From positions 1 to 34,452 of the forward strand of contig JAPPQJ010000130.1 of NCBI GenBank assembly GCA_028817015.1: 34,452 bases of DNA, written 5' to 3'. The notes beneath the pieces are model-generated. The model searched no databases. It was given only the letters and a program-made list of their open reading frames with translations, and was not told the origin of the DNA. A program made the position numbers and the translations under genes. This stretch comes from Gammaproteobacteria bacterium (GTDB lineage: Bacteria > Pseudomonadota > Gammaproteobacteria > Arenicellales > Poriferihabitantaceae). Position 1 is the stretch's first letter; every line of letters begins with the position of its first letter. This document shows positions 16,052 to 25,531 of the stretch, piece after piece.

Positions 16052-16609
16052 ATGATTGACGACATCCAGCAGGACGCCGACGCGCGCATGCGCAAAACGG
16101 TCGATGCCACGCGCGATGAAATGAACCGCATTCGCACCGGCCGCGCTTCCCCGGCGCTGCTCGACCACCTGATGGTGGAATACTACGGCGTGCAAACCCC
16201 CGTCAGCCAGGTGGCCACGGTGGCCGTGGCGGATGCCAGGACGCTGACCGTGCAGCCGTGGGAGAAAAACATGATCGCGGCGATTGAAAAATCCATCCTG
16301 GAATCGGACCTCGGCGTCAATCCCGTGGTGGCCGGGGCGATTATGCGCATCCCGCTGCCGCCGATGACCGAGGAGCGCCGCCGCGAACTCGGCAAACTGG
16401 TCAAGCGCGAAGGCGAAAACGGCAAGGTCGCGGTCCGAAATATCCGCCGTGACGCGATCCACACCGTGCGCGAACTGCTCAAGGAAAAGGCCGTCAGCCA
16501 GGATCAGGGAAAGCGCGCGGAAGGCGCGCTGCAAAGCCTGACCGACCGGTATATTGCCGTGATCGACCAAGTGGTCAGCGAGAAAGAGCGGGAAGTGGTG
16601 GAAATTTAG
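16052..16609 (+). CDS. frr: Ribosome recycling factor
   Basis: Splits post-termination ribosomes together with EF-G. It has 185 residues, exactly the usual size. The conserved opening helix MRKTVDATRDEMNRIRTGRA, VEYYGVQTPVSQVATV, LTVQPWEKNM, IRIPLPPMTEERRRELGKLVK and a final EKEREVVEI are all present. It lies 64 bases after tsf and 34 before uppS. No recognisable ribosome site of strength precedes it (GGCGCCGACC), and no promoter is clear in the tsf-frr gap. Confidence 0.97.
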   Translation: MIDDIQQDADARMRKTVDATRDEMNRIRTGRASPALLDHLMVEYYGVQTPVSQVATVAVADARTLTVQPWEKNMIAAIEKSILESDLGVNPVVAGAIMRIPLPPMTEERRRELGKLVKREGENGKVAVRNIRRDAIHTVRELLKEKAVSQDQGKRAEGALQSLTDRYIAVIDQVVSEKEREVVEI

Positions 16610-16643
16610 CGCCTCGCCGCGCGCCAGCCTCCGGCCAGCAAAC

Positions 16644-17410
16644 ATGCCAGCGAACACCGTCAAATTCCTGTCCCCCGAACAACCCCTGGCCGACAAGCCG
16701 CGCCATGTGGCGGTGATCATGGACGGCAACGGCCGCTGGGCCAAGCGGTACGGCCTGCCGCGCGCCGCCGGCCATCGCCGCGGCGTCGAGGCGGTTAAGA
16801 AAATATCGCGGATATTTGTCCGCCGCGGCATTCCCTACCTGACCCTGTTTGCTTTCAGCAGCGAAAACTGGAAACGCCCGCCCACCGAAGTGGAGGCGCT
16901 GCTGAAACTGCTCGCCACCACGCTGGAAAGGGAGCTCGGGCGCATGCATGAAAACGGCATATGCCTGCGCGTGATCGGCGATCTGTCGCGCTTTCCAGCC
17001 CCCCTGCAGCGCCGCATCGCCGAGGCGGTCGCCCTGACCCGCGACAACCGGGCGCTCAACCTGACCATTGCCGTCAACTATGGCGGCCGCTGGGACATCG
17101 CCCAGGCGTGCCGCTCGGTCGCCGAGTCGGTGATGGGCGGGCAACTGTCGCCCGACAAGGTCACGCCGGCGCTGGTCGAGTCGCGGTTGTGCACGCGCGA
17201 TTTGCCCGAGCCGGACCTGTTCATTCGCACCGGCGGAGAACAGCGCATCAGCAACTTCCTGCTATGGCAGTTGGCCTATACCGAGTTGTGTTTCGTCGAG
17301 GCATACTGGCCGGAGTTCGATGCAAAGCACCTGGACCAGGCGCTGATGATGTATGCGCGCCGCCAGCGCCGCTTCGGCAAAACCGGGGAGCAGGTCAGGG
17401 AATTGCAGGC

Positions 17411-17414
<4 letters not shown>
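16644..17414 (+). CDS. uppS: Undecaprenyl diphosphate synthase (cis-prenyltransferase)
   Basis: Extends farnesyl diphosphate with eight isopentenyl units to make the C55 carrier for peptidoglycan and LPS O-antigen. The 256-residue protein has the diphosphate-binding HVAVIMDGNGRWAKR (catalytic Asp27), the GHRRG element, LFAFSSENWKRP and the late PEPDLFIRTGGEQRISNFLLWQ motif. Its stop overlaps the cdsA start as ATGA. Having dxr a few genes downstream places precursor supply and carrier synthesis in one operon. Confidence 0.97.
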
Positions 17415-18198
<784 letters not shown>

Positions 18199-18202
<4 letters not shown>

Positions 18203-19431
18203 CCGTCTCGGTCGCCATCCTCGGTTCCACCGGCTCGATCGGCGCCAGCACCCTGGATGTCATCGCCCGCCACCCCGACAAATACCGCGTGTCGGGGCTG
18301 TCCGCCAACGGCAACTTAGCGGCGATGCGCAAACAGTGCGCCGCGTTCAACCCCGAACTGGCGGTCATGGCGGATGCGGCGGCGGCCCGGCAACTGGCCG
18401 GCGAATTGCCCGGAGCCGGCCTGCAAACGCGCGTGTCAGGCGGCCCCGAGGGGTTGTCGGAATTGGCCGGCGGCGACGCCGACATCGTGGTCTGCGGGAT
18501 CGTCGGCGCAGCCGGGCTGCGCTCCACGCTGGCGGCGGTGCGCGGCGGCAAAAAAGTCCTGATCGCCAACAAGGAGCCGCTGGTGATGCTCGGTGGGTTG
18601 ATCATGCGCGAGGCCCGGGCGCACGGCGCCACCGTGATCCCCCTGGACAGCGAGCACAACGCCATTTTTCAATGCCTGCCGGCCGGCGGCTATGCGGCCG
18701 GCACGCGCCCCGCCGGGGTCGCGCGCATCCTGCTGACCGGCTCCGGCGGGCCGTTTCGGCGGCTGCCGCCGGGCGATTTCTGTCGCGTCACCCCGGCCCA
18801 GGCGCGCGCTCATCCAAACTGGGACATGGGGCCTAAAGTGTCGGTGGATTCGGCCACCATGATGAACAAGGGCCTGGAACTGATCGAAGCCTGCGTGCTG
18901 TTTTCGGTCGGCGTCGATGACATCGAAATCGTCATTCACCCGCAAAGCGTGGTGCATTCCATGGTTGAATATGTGGACGGCTCGATCCTTGCCCAACTGG
19001 GCAGCCCGGACATGCGCGTGGCCATCGCCAACGCGCTGGGCTGGCCGCAGCGCATCGATTCAGGCGCGCGCCGGCTGAGCCTGCCGGAATGCGCCCGCCT
19101 GGATTTCGAGGCCCCCGACCACCGGCGTTTCCCATGCATCGGCCTGGCCCGCGACGCAGGGCGCACCGGCGGCACCCTGCCGGCGGTGATGAATGCGGCC
19201 AACGAAGTGGCGGTTGATGCGTTCCTCCATCACGGCTTGCGGTTCGACCGCATCGCGCAGGTCGTGGAAGCGACCATGGCGCGCGCCGAGGCCGGGCCCG
19301 ATTGCACGCTGGAAGGGGTGCTGGAGGCCGACCGCCAGGCGCGCCGGCGGTGCCGCGAACTGCTGCCCGGGGTTGCGGCCGCTGCGGTGGCGGTCGGCGG
19401 CGCATGCGTTGTCAGCGAGGTGGGATCATGA
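18199..19431 (+). CDS. dxr: 1-deoxy-D-xylulose 5-phosphate reductoisomerase
   Basis: Second enzyme of the MEP isoprenoid pathway; converts DXP to MEP with NADPH. The 410-residue protein shows the NADPH loop GSTGSIGASTLDVI, the metal site PLDSEHNAIFQ, GSGGPFRRLP, HPNWDMGPKVSVDSATMMNKGLE and HPQSVVHSMVEYVDGS. One difference is ANKEPLVMLGG where NKE(S/T/A)LV is usual. It overlaps cdsA and rseP by ATGA at both ends. The order uppS-cdsA-dxr is the pseudomonad one; E. coli has dxr before uppS. Confidence 0.96.
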
Positions 19432-20768
19432 GCGGATTTGCATACAGTTTGCTGGGCTTTTTGGCCGCCATCGCCATTTTGGTGGCGGTGCACGAATACG
19501 GCCATTTCCAGGTGGCGCGCAAACTCGGCGTCAAGGTGTTGAAATTCTCCATCGGCTTCGGCAAGCCGGTCGTCGCCTGGCGGCGCAAAGGCGATCCGAC
19601 CGAGTATTGCATCGGCATCATCCCGTTGGGCGGCTATGTCAAGATGCTCGACGAGCACGAGGGCGAGGTGGACCCCGGCGAGCGCGGCATGGCATTCAAC
19701 CGCCAGTCGCTCGGCGCGCGCAGCGCCATTGTCGCGGCCGGCCCGGCGTATAACTTTCTGTTCGCCATCTTCGCCATTTGGCTGGTGCTGGTGGCCGGCA
19801 GCGACGACATCGAGCCGTTGATCGGCGCGGTGGCCGAGAACTCGGCGGCGCAACAGGCCGGGTTTCGCACCGGCGACCGCCTGGTGCGCATCGACGGGCG
19901 CGAGGTGCGCACCTGGGGCCAGCATCAGTTCTACCTGACCCACCAGGCGATGAAGGGCAACACGGTGGATTTCGAGGTTGCCGGCAACGACGGCGGCCAG
20001 CGCAGCATTCCGGTTGATTTCAGCGCTTTCGATCAATACACCATCGGCAACCGGCCGATCCCCTCGCAGATCGGCCTAAGCCCGCCTGCGCCGCCCGCCG
20101 AAGTGTTCCGAATCGTGCCCGATTCGCCGGCCGAACGGGCCGGACTGCAGCCGGGCGACCGGGTCACCGCCATCGACGCCACCCCCATCGGCGACTGGGG
20201 CGAAATGGTCGAGTATGTGTCGTCTCGCCCGGGGCAGGGGCTGTCGCTGTCGGTGCGCCGCGACGGCCGCCAACTGGAAATCCAATTGACCACCGAAGCG
20301 GTGCGCGCCGACGGCCGGGAATTCGGGCGCATCGGCCTGTACCGCCCACCGCTTCAGAACGCCACACTGCGCTACGGCCCGCTGGCCGCCATCCCGGCGT
20401 CGCTGGACTACAACTGGCGCATGACCGTGGTCACGCTGCGCTCGCTGGGGCGCATGCTAAGCGCCCGGATGTCGTCCGACAACCTGTCGGGCCCGATTAC
20501 CATCGCCCGCCTGGCCGGCCACACCATCGAAGCGGGGTATACCGACTTCCTTAAATTCCTGGCCATCATCAGCATCAGCCTGGGGCTGATCAACCTGCTG
20601 CCGATTCCGCTGCTGGACGGCGGGCATTTGCTGTATTTCGCCATCGAGGCGGTCAAAGGCAGCCCGCCGTCGAGAAAAGCCATGCTGTGGGGCCAGCAAC
20701 TCGGCATCGCCGTGCTGGTTTTGTTGATGGGGGTGGCTTTTTATAATGATATTATGCGGCTGTTCTGA
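19428..20768 (+). CDS. rseP: Site-2 intramembrane metalloprotease RseP
   Basis: Cuts the anti-sigma factor RseA in the inner membrane after DegS, releasing sigma E, and clears leftover signal peptides. I start it at 19428 (MSGFAYSLLGFLAAIAILVA), overlapping dxr by ATGA. The 446-residue protein has the zinc motif HEYGH (22-26) in the first membrane helix, two PDZ domains (around AENSAAQQAGFRTGDRLV and PDSPAERAGLQPGDRVT) and the third ligand in LLPIPLLDGGH (Asp397). Length and order of parts match E. coli (450). Confidence 0.96.
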   Translation: MSGFAYSLLGFLAAIAILVAVHEYGHFQVARKLGVKVLKFSIGFGKPVVAWRRKGDPTEYCIGIIPLGGYVKMLDEHEGEVDPGERGMAFNRQSLGARSAIVAAGPAYNFLFAIFAIWLVLVAGSDDIEPLIGAVAENSAAQQAGFRTGDRLVRIDGREVRTWGQHQFYLTHQAMKGNTVDFEVAGNDGGQRSIPVDFSAFDQYTIGNRPIPSQIGLSPPAPPAEVFRIVPDSPAERAGLQPGDRVTAIDATPIGDWGEMVEYVSSRPGQGLSLSVRRDGRQLEIQLTTEAVRADGREFGRIGLYRPPLQNATLRYGPLAAIPASLDYNWRMTVVTLRSLGRMLSARMSSDNLSGPITIARLAGHTIEAGYTDFLKFLAIISISLGLINLLPIPLLDGGHLLYFAIEAVKGSPPSRKAMLWGQQLGIAVLVLLMGVAFYNDIMRLF

Positions 20769-20772
20769 CCGA

Positions 20773-20798
20773 CCCCGAAGCGGATATCGATCCGGGGG
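20773..20798 (+). other. Hairpin after rseP
   Basis: CGGAT (20781-20785) and ATCCG (20790-20794) pair around a 4-base loop, with CCCC and GGGG extending the stem past a 4-base bulge. It lies just after the rseP stop in a 294-base gap before bamA. No T run follows, so it is more likely an RNA-stability or processing element than a terminator. Confidence 0.4.
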
Positions 20799-21014
20799 TT
20801 CGCGCCTGATGCGGATGCGCGGTCTTTTGCTCCCCCGCCGGGACGGTGGCGCGGCCGGGAAACTGGAATCGGCTTCTGAAACCGGGTAAACTGGCCAGCC
20901 GAAAAGGAACAATAAATTGATAGCGCCCACTCCACATGGTTTGCCAAGTCGCCGCCCGCATGCACAACCGCCGTTTGCGCCGCTTGCGGCCAGCCCGACC
21001 GTAACCACGCACCA

Positions 21015-21062
21015 ATGACCGCCCAAATGACTGCTCGAATGACCGCGCGGATTGCCCGGCCC
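21015..21062 (+). repeat. Imperfect 12-bp tandem repeat before bamA
   Basis: Four units beginning ATGACC/ATGACT/ATGACC/ATTGCC sit in frame directly upstream of the bamA ATG at 21063. If translated they would add MTAQMTARMTARIARP before the signal peptide. I treat them as leader. Confidence 0.5.
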
Positions 21063-23408
21063 ATGAAAAAAATCGCCCTGTCCCTGATGTTGATGCTGTG
21101 CGCTTTTCAGGCCGCGTTTGCGATTACCCCGTTTATCATCACCGATATCCGGGTCGAGGGGCTGGAGCGCCTCGAGGCGGGCACGGTGTTCAATTATCTG
21201 CCGCTCAAGGTCGGCGATGAATTGAACGACGAAGAAGCGCGGCTCAGCATCAAGGAGTTGTTCGCCACCGGGTTTTTCAAGGAGGTGGCGCTGGAGCAGG
21301 ACGGCACCGTGCTGGTGGTCGTGGTGGTCGAGCGGCCGTCCATCTCCGAGATCAAGATCACCGGCAACCGCACGCTTGAAACCGAGGTCCTGACCCGGGG
21401 CATGGAGGAGGCCGGCCTGGTGGAGGGGCGGATTTTCAACGCCGCCAGCCTCGACCGGGTTAAGCAGGAAATCGCCAACACCTACCTTTCCGCGGGGCGC
21501 TATTCGGCCACCGTGGAATCCACGGTCGAGGAGTTGGAGCGCAACCGGGTCGCCGTCACCCTCAACATCAAGGAGGGGCGCGTGGCCGCCATCAAGAAGA
21601 TCAACATCATCGGCGCCAAAGCGGTGCCGGCCAAAACCCTGCTCAAGGAAATGTCTTTGCGCGACAAGCGGGGATTCAACCCGTTTTCCCGGCGCAACCA
21701 GTATTCCAAGCAGAAACTGGAGGCGGATATCGAAACCATCCGCAGTTATTACCTGGACCGCGGCTTCCACGATTTCGAGATCGTCTCCCGGAGTGTCGAG
21801 ATTAGCCCCAACAAACAGAACATATTCATCAGCATCAGCATCGACGAGGGCGCGCAGTATGTGTTCGGCGACACCGTCTTCGAGGTGGCCGGCGACACCG
21901 ATGTGACCGGCCTTGAGGATTTGGTGGCGGTCGGGCGCGGGCAGCCTTTTTCCCGCACATTGGTCAACGCCAGCCGCACCGCCATCGCCGACCGCTTTGC
22001 CGACCAGGGATACGCCTTTGTGGAGGTGCGCCCGATCTATGAAACCGACCGCGACCTGGGCGTGGTCAAAACCGTGTTCGCCATTGAGCCGAAGCAGCGG
22101 GTGTATGTTCGCCGCATTGAGATAAGCGGCAACGTATATACCCGCGACCAGGTGATCCGGCGCGAACTGCGCCAGTTCGAGGGCGCCTGGTATTCCGCCA
22201 GAGCGGTCAAACTGTCCCGGGAGCGCCTGCGCCGCCTGGGTTATTTTGACGATGTAAGCATTGACACGCCGACGGTTTCCGGCACCACCGACCAGGTTGA
22301 CCTGAAAGTGGTGGTCAAGGAGCGCAGCACCGGCTCGGTGGCCTTTTCGGTGGGGTATTCCGAATCGGACGGGACCATCATCGAAACCGCCTATGCGCAG
22401 CGCAACCTGCTCGGCACCGGGCGCGAACTGAATGTCAAACTGGGCACCAGGGACGCCGGCGATTCCGCCGAGATCCGCTATGTGAACCCCTACCACACCC
22501 CGGACGGCGTCAGCCGCGGCTTCACCTTGGCCAGCCAGAACGTCGATACGGAAGACATCGACACCTCGGAATACGGGGTCGATGAAGCCTCCGCCGGGGT
22601 GCACTACAAGATTCCCATCGCCGAGAACAACTCGTTAAACTTAAGCATCGAGTTGGAGAACCTGGAACTGGAAAAAAAATCCGGCACCCCGGACGAAATC
22701 GAACTGGTCATAGACGAGCGCCCGGAAGGCTACAACTTAGTGACCACGGCCGGCGTCTCCCGGGACACGCGCGATGATTTCTTTTTCCCGACCCGCGGTC
22801 TGGTGCGCTCAATCTCAATTGAAGTGGCGGCGCCGGGCAGCGAGTATGAATACTACAAATTAAGTTTTCAGAACACTTATTACCTGCCGGTCTCCGAGCG
22901 CTTCACCGTCAAAGCCTCGATGAACCTCGGCTTCGGCGGCGGCTACGGCGATTCCAACGAAACCCTGGATGGCGCCGGCGGCCTCACATACCGGGACGGG
23001 CTGCCGTTCTTCAAACATTATTTCGCCGGCGGCACCAACTCGGTGCGCGGCTACAACGGCAGGTCGCTCGGCCCGCTCGATTCCAACAACAAACCCATCG
23101 GCGGCGACAAGCGCCTGCTGTTGGGCACCGAACTGCTGTTCCCGCCGTTCGGCGGCGAAGGCGGCAACGACAAGCGCCTGGGCCTGTTCATCGACGGCGG
23201 CATGGTGTTCGGTGAAGGCGAGACCCGGGACGGCAAAGCCTTCGACGAATCCATCGACATCAGCAAACTGCGCTATTCGGCCGGCATCGCCTTCAACTGG
23301 CTGTCGCCCATCGGCCCGTTTTCGATGAGTTACGCCCAACCGCTGAACGACGAAAGCGGCGACAAAACCAAGAGTTTTCAGATCACCGTCGGCTCGCTTT
23401 TCCAGTGA
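21063..23408 (+). CDS. bamA: Outer-membrane protein assembly factor BamA
   Basis: Central barrel of the BAM complex, which folds beta-barrel proteins into the outer membrane. I start it at 21063, where MKKIALSLMLMLCAFQAAFA forms a standard signal peptide cleaved before ITPF; the track start at 21015 adds 16 residues ahead of it. The mature protein has five POTRA domains (first one starting ITDIRVEGLERLEAGTVF) and a 16-strand barrel with the conserved VRGY motif of the L6 loop (GGTNSVRGYNGRSLGP) and ISPIGPF-like WLSPIGPFSMSYA. At 781 residues it is normal length. The end is SFQITVGSLFQ: one Gln follows the usual terminal Phe. skp follows after 31 bases. Confidence 0.95.
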   Translation: MKKIALSLMLMLCAFQAAFAITPFIITDIRVEGLERLEAGTVFNYLPLKVGDELNDEEARLSIKELFATGFFKEVALEQDGTVLVVVVVERPSISEIKITGNRTLETEVLTRGMEEAGLVEGRIFNAASLDRVKQEIANTYLSAGRYSATVESTVEELERNRVAVTLNIKEGRVAAIKKINIIGAKAVPAKTLLKEMSLRDKRGFNPFSRRNQYSKQKLEADIETIRSYYLDRGFHDFEIVSRSVEISPNKQNIFISISIDEGAQYVFGDTVFEVAGDTDVTGLEDLVAVGRGQPFSRTLVNASRTAIADRFADQGYAFVEVRPIYETDRDLGVVKTVFAIEPKQRVYVRRIEISGNVYTRDQVIRRELRQFEGAWYSARAVKLSRERLRRLGYFDDVSIDTPTVSGTTDQVDLKVVVKERSTGSVAFSVGYSESDGTIIETAYAQRNLLGTGRELNVKLGTRDAGDSAEIRYVNPYHTPDGVSRGFTLASQNVDTEDIDTSEYGVDEASAGVHYKIPIAENNSLNLSIELENLELEKKSGTPDEIELVIDERPEGYNLVTTAGVSRDTRDDFFFPTRGLVRSISIEVAAPGSEYEYYKLSFQNTYYLPVSERFTVKASMNLGFGGGYGDSNETLDGAGGLTYRDGLPFFKHYFAGGTNSVRGYNGRSLGPLDSNNKPIGGDKRLLLGTELLFPPFGGEGGNDKRLGLFIDGGMVFGEGETRDGKAFDESIDISKLRYSAGIAFNWLSPIGPFSMSYAQPLNDESGDKTKSFQITVGSLFQ

Positions 23409-23439
23409 TTCGACTCACCACCAAAAGCAAGGGGAAACC

Positions 23440-23955
23440 ATGAACCCGCAATCCGTAAAAAACCTTTTGTGGGCGGCCATGCTGGCGGCCGCCACCGCAA
23501 CCGCCCCGGCGCACGCCGAAGGCATGGGCTATGTCGATGCCCGCCGCCTGATCGAGCAGGCGCCCCAGGGTCAGCAGCAAATCCGCGAACTGGAAGCGGA
23601 GTTCGCCGAGCGCAACCGGGAACTGCAGGTCAGGTTCCAGTTGTTCAAGGACCAGGAGGAAGACCTCGAAAAAAACCGCCTGGTGATGACCGAGGAAGAA
23701 TTGATTGACCGCACCGAAGACCTGCGCGAACTGGAGCGGCAGTTGCGGCGCGCCCAGCGCGAATACAACGAAGACTACGCGCGGCGTCGCAATCAGCGCC
23801 TCAATAAACTGGATAAACAGATTACCGAAGTGATCATCGAAGTGGCCAAACGCGAAAACCTGGATGTGGTGTTCCGGCAGGCGGTATATGCCAGCCCGGA
23901 AATCGATTTGACCGACGAAGTGCTGGAAGAATTGAAGGAACGCTACCAGCAATGA
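23440..23955 (+). CDS. skp: Periplasmic chaperone Skp/OmpH
   Basis: Trimeric chaperone that holds unfolded outer-membrane proteins in the periplasm and hands them to BAM. The 171-residue protein has a signal peptide ending APAHA, a short beta strand (MGYVDARRLIEQAP), a long charged coiled coil from about residue 45 to 130 (FAERNRELQVRFQLFKDQEE and REYNEDYARRRNQ), and the closing ENLDVVFRQAVYASPEIDLT strand typical of OmpH. An AAGGGG ribosome site lies just upstream. Its stop overlaps the lpxD start as ATGA. Confidence 0.92.
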   Translation: MNPQSVKNLLWAAMLAAATATAPAHAEGMGYVDARRLIEQAPQGQQQIRELEAEFAERNRELQVRFQLFKDQEEDLEKNRLVMTEEELIDRTEDLRELERQLRRAQREYNEDYARRRNQRLNKLDKQITEVIIEVAKRENLDVVFRQAVYASPEIDLTDEVLEELKERYQQ

Positions 23956-25073
23956 CGCCCGCGGACCCCGAGCGAGCGTTTTCACCGAACCCCGGGGTGC
24001 GCGCGCCGCGTTCACAGCGGCGCGCAACTGAAAAACCCATCGACCTCGGGCGCATCGCCTGCGTCACCGGAGGCCGCGTCGACGGCGACTGCGCCTTCAT
24101 CGTAACCGCCCTTAGCAGCCTGGAAAAGGCCGGCGCCGATTCACTTTCGTTCTACGCCGGCCCGAAGCGGGCGGCGAAACTTAAGACCAGCGGCGCCGGG
24201 GCGGTGATGTTGAAGGCCGAACACGCCGGCCTGTTCCCCGGCCACAAGGTCATCGTCGAAGACCCCTATGCGGCCTATGCGCGCGCCAGCGCCCTGTTCG
24301 CGCCGCCGCCCGGCGGCATTCACCCCGGCGGCATTCACCCGAGCGCCGTGATCGCCGCCGGCGCTTCATTGCACGCTGATGTCACGGTCGGTCCATACAG
24401 CGTCATCGGCGACAACTCGCGCCTCGAACAGGGCGTGGTGGTCGGCAGCCATGTATCGGTCGGCGGCGACTGCGTGCTTGGGCGCCACACCGTGGTCGAG
24501 CCCGGGGTGTGCATCTACCCCCGCACGGTCATCGGCCGCAGATGCCGTCTGGCCTCGGGCGCGGTGATCGGCGCAAGCGGCTTCGGCTATGCGCCAACCG
24601 GCGGCCAGGCCGATGGCGGGGGCGCGTGGCTGCGCATCGAGCAACTCGGCGGCGTGGTCATCGGCGACGATGTTGACATCGGCGCCCACACCGCCATCGA
24701 CCGCGGGGCCCTGGACGACACCGTGATTGGCAACGGCGTCAAACTCGACAACCATATCCAGATCGCGCACAACGTGCGGGTCGGCGACCACACCATCATG
24801 GCCGGCTGCGTGGCCATTGCCGGCAGCACGGTGATCGGCGCGCGCTGTCAACTGGGGGGGCGCGCCTCGATTCTCGGGCATCTGCAAATCGCCGACGATG
24901 TGCGCGTCAACGCCGGCAGTTTTGTGGCCCGCTCGATCACCGAGGCGGGGGTCTACTCGTCGATGATCCCGGCGCTGCCGGCCGCCAGGTGGCGGAACAT
25001 CGCGGCCAACCTGCGCCGCCTCGACCGGCTGGCGGAAAAAGTCAAGAAACTCCGGGGAGACAAGCCAACATGA
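23952..25073 (+). CDS. lpxD: UDP-3-O-acylglucosamine N-acyltransferase
   Basis: Adds the N-linked hydroxyacyl chain in the third step of lipid A synthesis. The 373-residue protein starts at the ATG overlapping skp and is about 30 residues longer at the N-terminus than E. coli LpxD (341); the uridine-binding domain begins only near PIDLGRIACVTGG. A GTG at 23997 would shorten this. The left-handed beta-helix hexapeptides run from about residue 128 to 330, with the catalytic His273 in QIAHNVRVGD, plus GASGFGYAP and IDRGALDDTVIGNG. A 5-residue duplication GGIHPGGIHP sits at the linker before the helix. The stop overlaps fabZ by ATGA. Confidence 0.95.
   Translation: MTPADPERAFSPNPGVRAPRSQRRATEKPIDLGRIACVTGGRVDGDCAFIVTALSSLEKAGADSLSFYAGPKRAAKLKTSGAGAVMLKAEHAGLFPGHKVIVEDPYAAYARASALFAPPPGGIHPGGIHPSAVIAAGASLHADVTVGPYSVIGDNSRLEQGVVVGSHVSVGGDCVLGRHTVVEPGVCIYPRTVIGRRCRLASGAVIGASGFGYAPTGGQADGGGAWLRIEQLGGVVIGDDVDIGAHTAIDRGALDDTVIGNGVKLDNHIQIAHNVRVGDHTIMAGCVAIAGSTVIGARCQLGGRASILGHLQIADDVRVNAGSFVARSITEAGVYSSMIPALPAARWRNIAANLRRLDRLAEKVKKLRGDKPT
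24309..24338 (+). repeat. Perfect 15-bp tandem duplication in lpxD
   Basis: CCCGGCGGCATTCAC occurs twice in direct succession and encodes the repeated PGGIH in the linker between the N-terminal domain and the beta-helix. The in-frame, error-free copies suggest a recent slippage event. Confidence 0.9.
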
Positions 25074-25522
25074 CTCAAGCAAGCCGCATCGATATCCACC
25101 GCATCCGCGACATTCTGCCCCACCGCTATCCGTTCCTGCTCATCGACCGGGTGCTCGACTACGAATTGCACACCCGCCTGAGCGCGGTCAAAAACGTGTC
25201 CGTCAACGAGCCTTTTTTCCAGGGCCATTTCCCCTCCCACCCGGTGTTCCCCGGCGTGCTGATTCTGGAAGCCATCGCCCAGGCTTCGGCGATCCTGGCC
25301 AGTTGCGGCCTGAACGAGGCGCCCGGCGACAACATCCTGTTCCTGTTCGCCGGCATTGATCGGGCGCGTTTCAAGCATCCGGTCGAGCCCGGCGACCGGC
25401 TGCTGATTGAAGTTGAGGAAATTTACCGCAAGAGCCGCATCTGGAAATACACCGGCAAAGCCTCGGTGGACGGGCGCCTGGCGGCCACCGCCGACATCCT
25501 GTTCACCTACCGCATCCTTTGA
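25070..25522 (+). CDS. fabZ: 3-hydroxyacyl-ACP dehydratase FabZ
   Basis: Dehydrates 3-hydroxyacyl-ACP in fatty-acid elongation and so competes with LpxA for hydroxyacyl-ACP. I start it at 25070 (MTQASRIDIHRIRDILPHRY), overlapping lpxD by ATGA; the track's 24989 start lies inside lpxD. The 150-residue hot-dog protein carries the catalytic pair His53 in FFQGHFPSHPVFPG and Glu67 in LILEAIAQ, and the HRYPFLLIDRV opening. Size matches E. coli (151). lpxA follows after 9 bases. Confidence 0.96.
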   Translation: MTQASRIDIHRIRDILPHRYPFLLIDRVLDYELHTRLSAVKNVSVNEPFFQGHFPSHPVFPGVLILEAIAQASAILASCGLNEAPGDNILFLFAGIDRARFKHPVEPGDRLLIEVEEIYRKSRIWKYTGKASVDGRLAATADILFTYRIL

Positions 25523-25531
25523 GCACTTGGC

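Noticed and set aside
20857-20880. Possible sigma-E promoter before bamA (GAAACT...TCTGAA)
   Set aside because: The -10-like TCTGA is good, but the spacing to the GAAAC element is about 11 bases instead of about 16, so it does not fit.
20457-22604. 715-residue antisense ORF across rseP and bamA
   Set aside because: It is a shadow of high GC and biased codon use on the opposite strand. No domain is visible, and both sense genes are certain.
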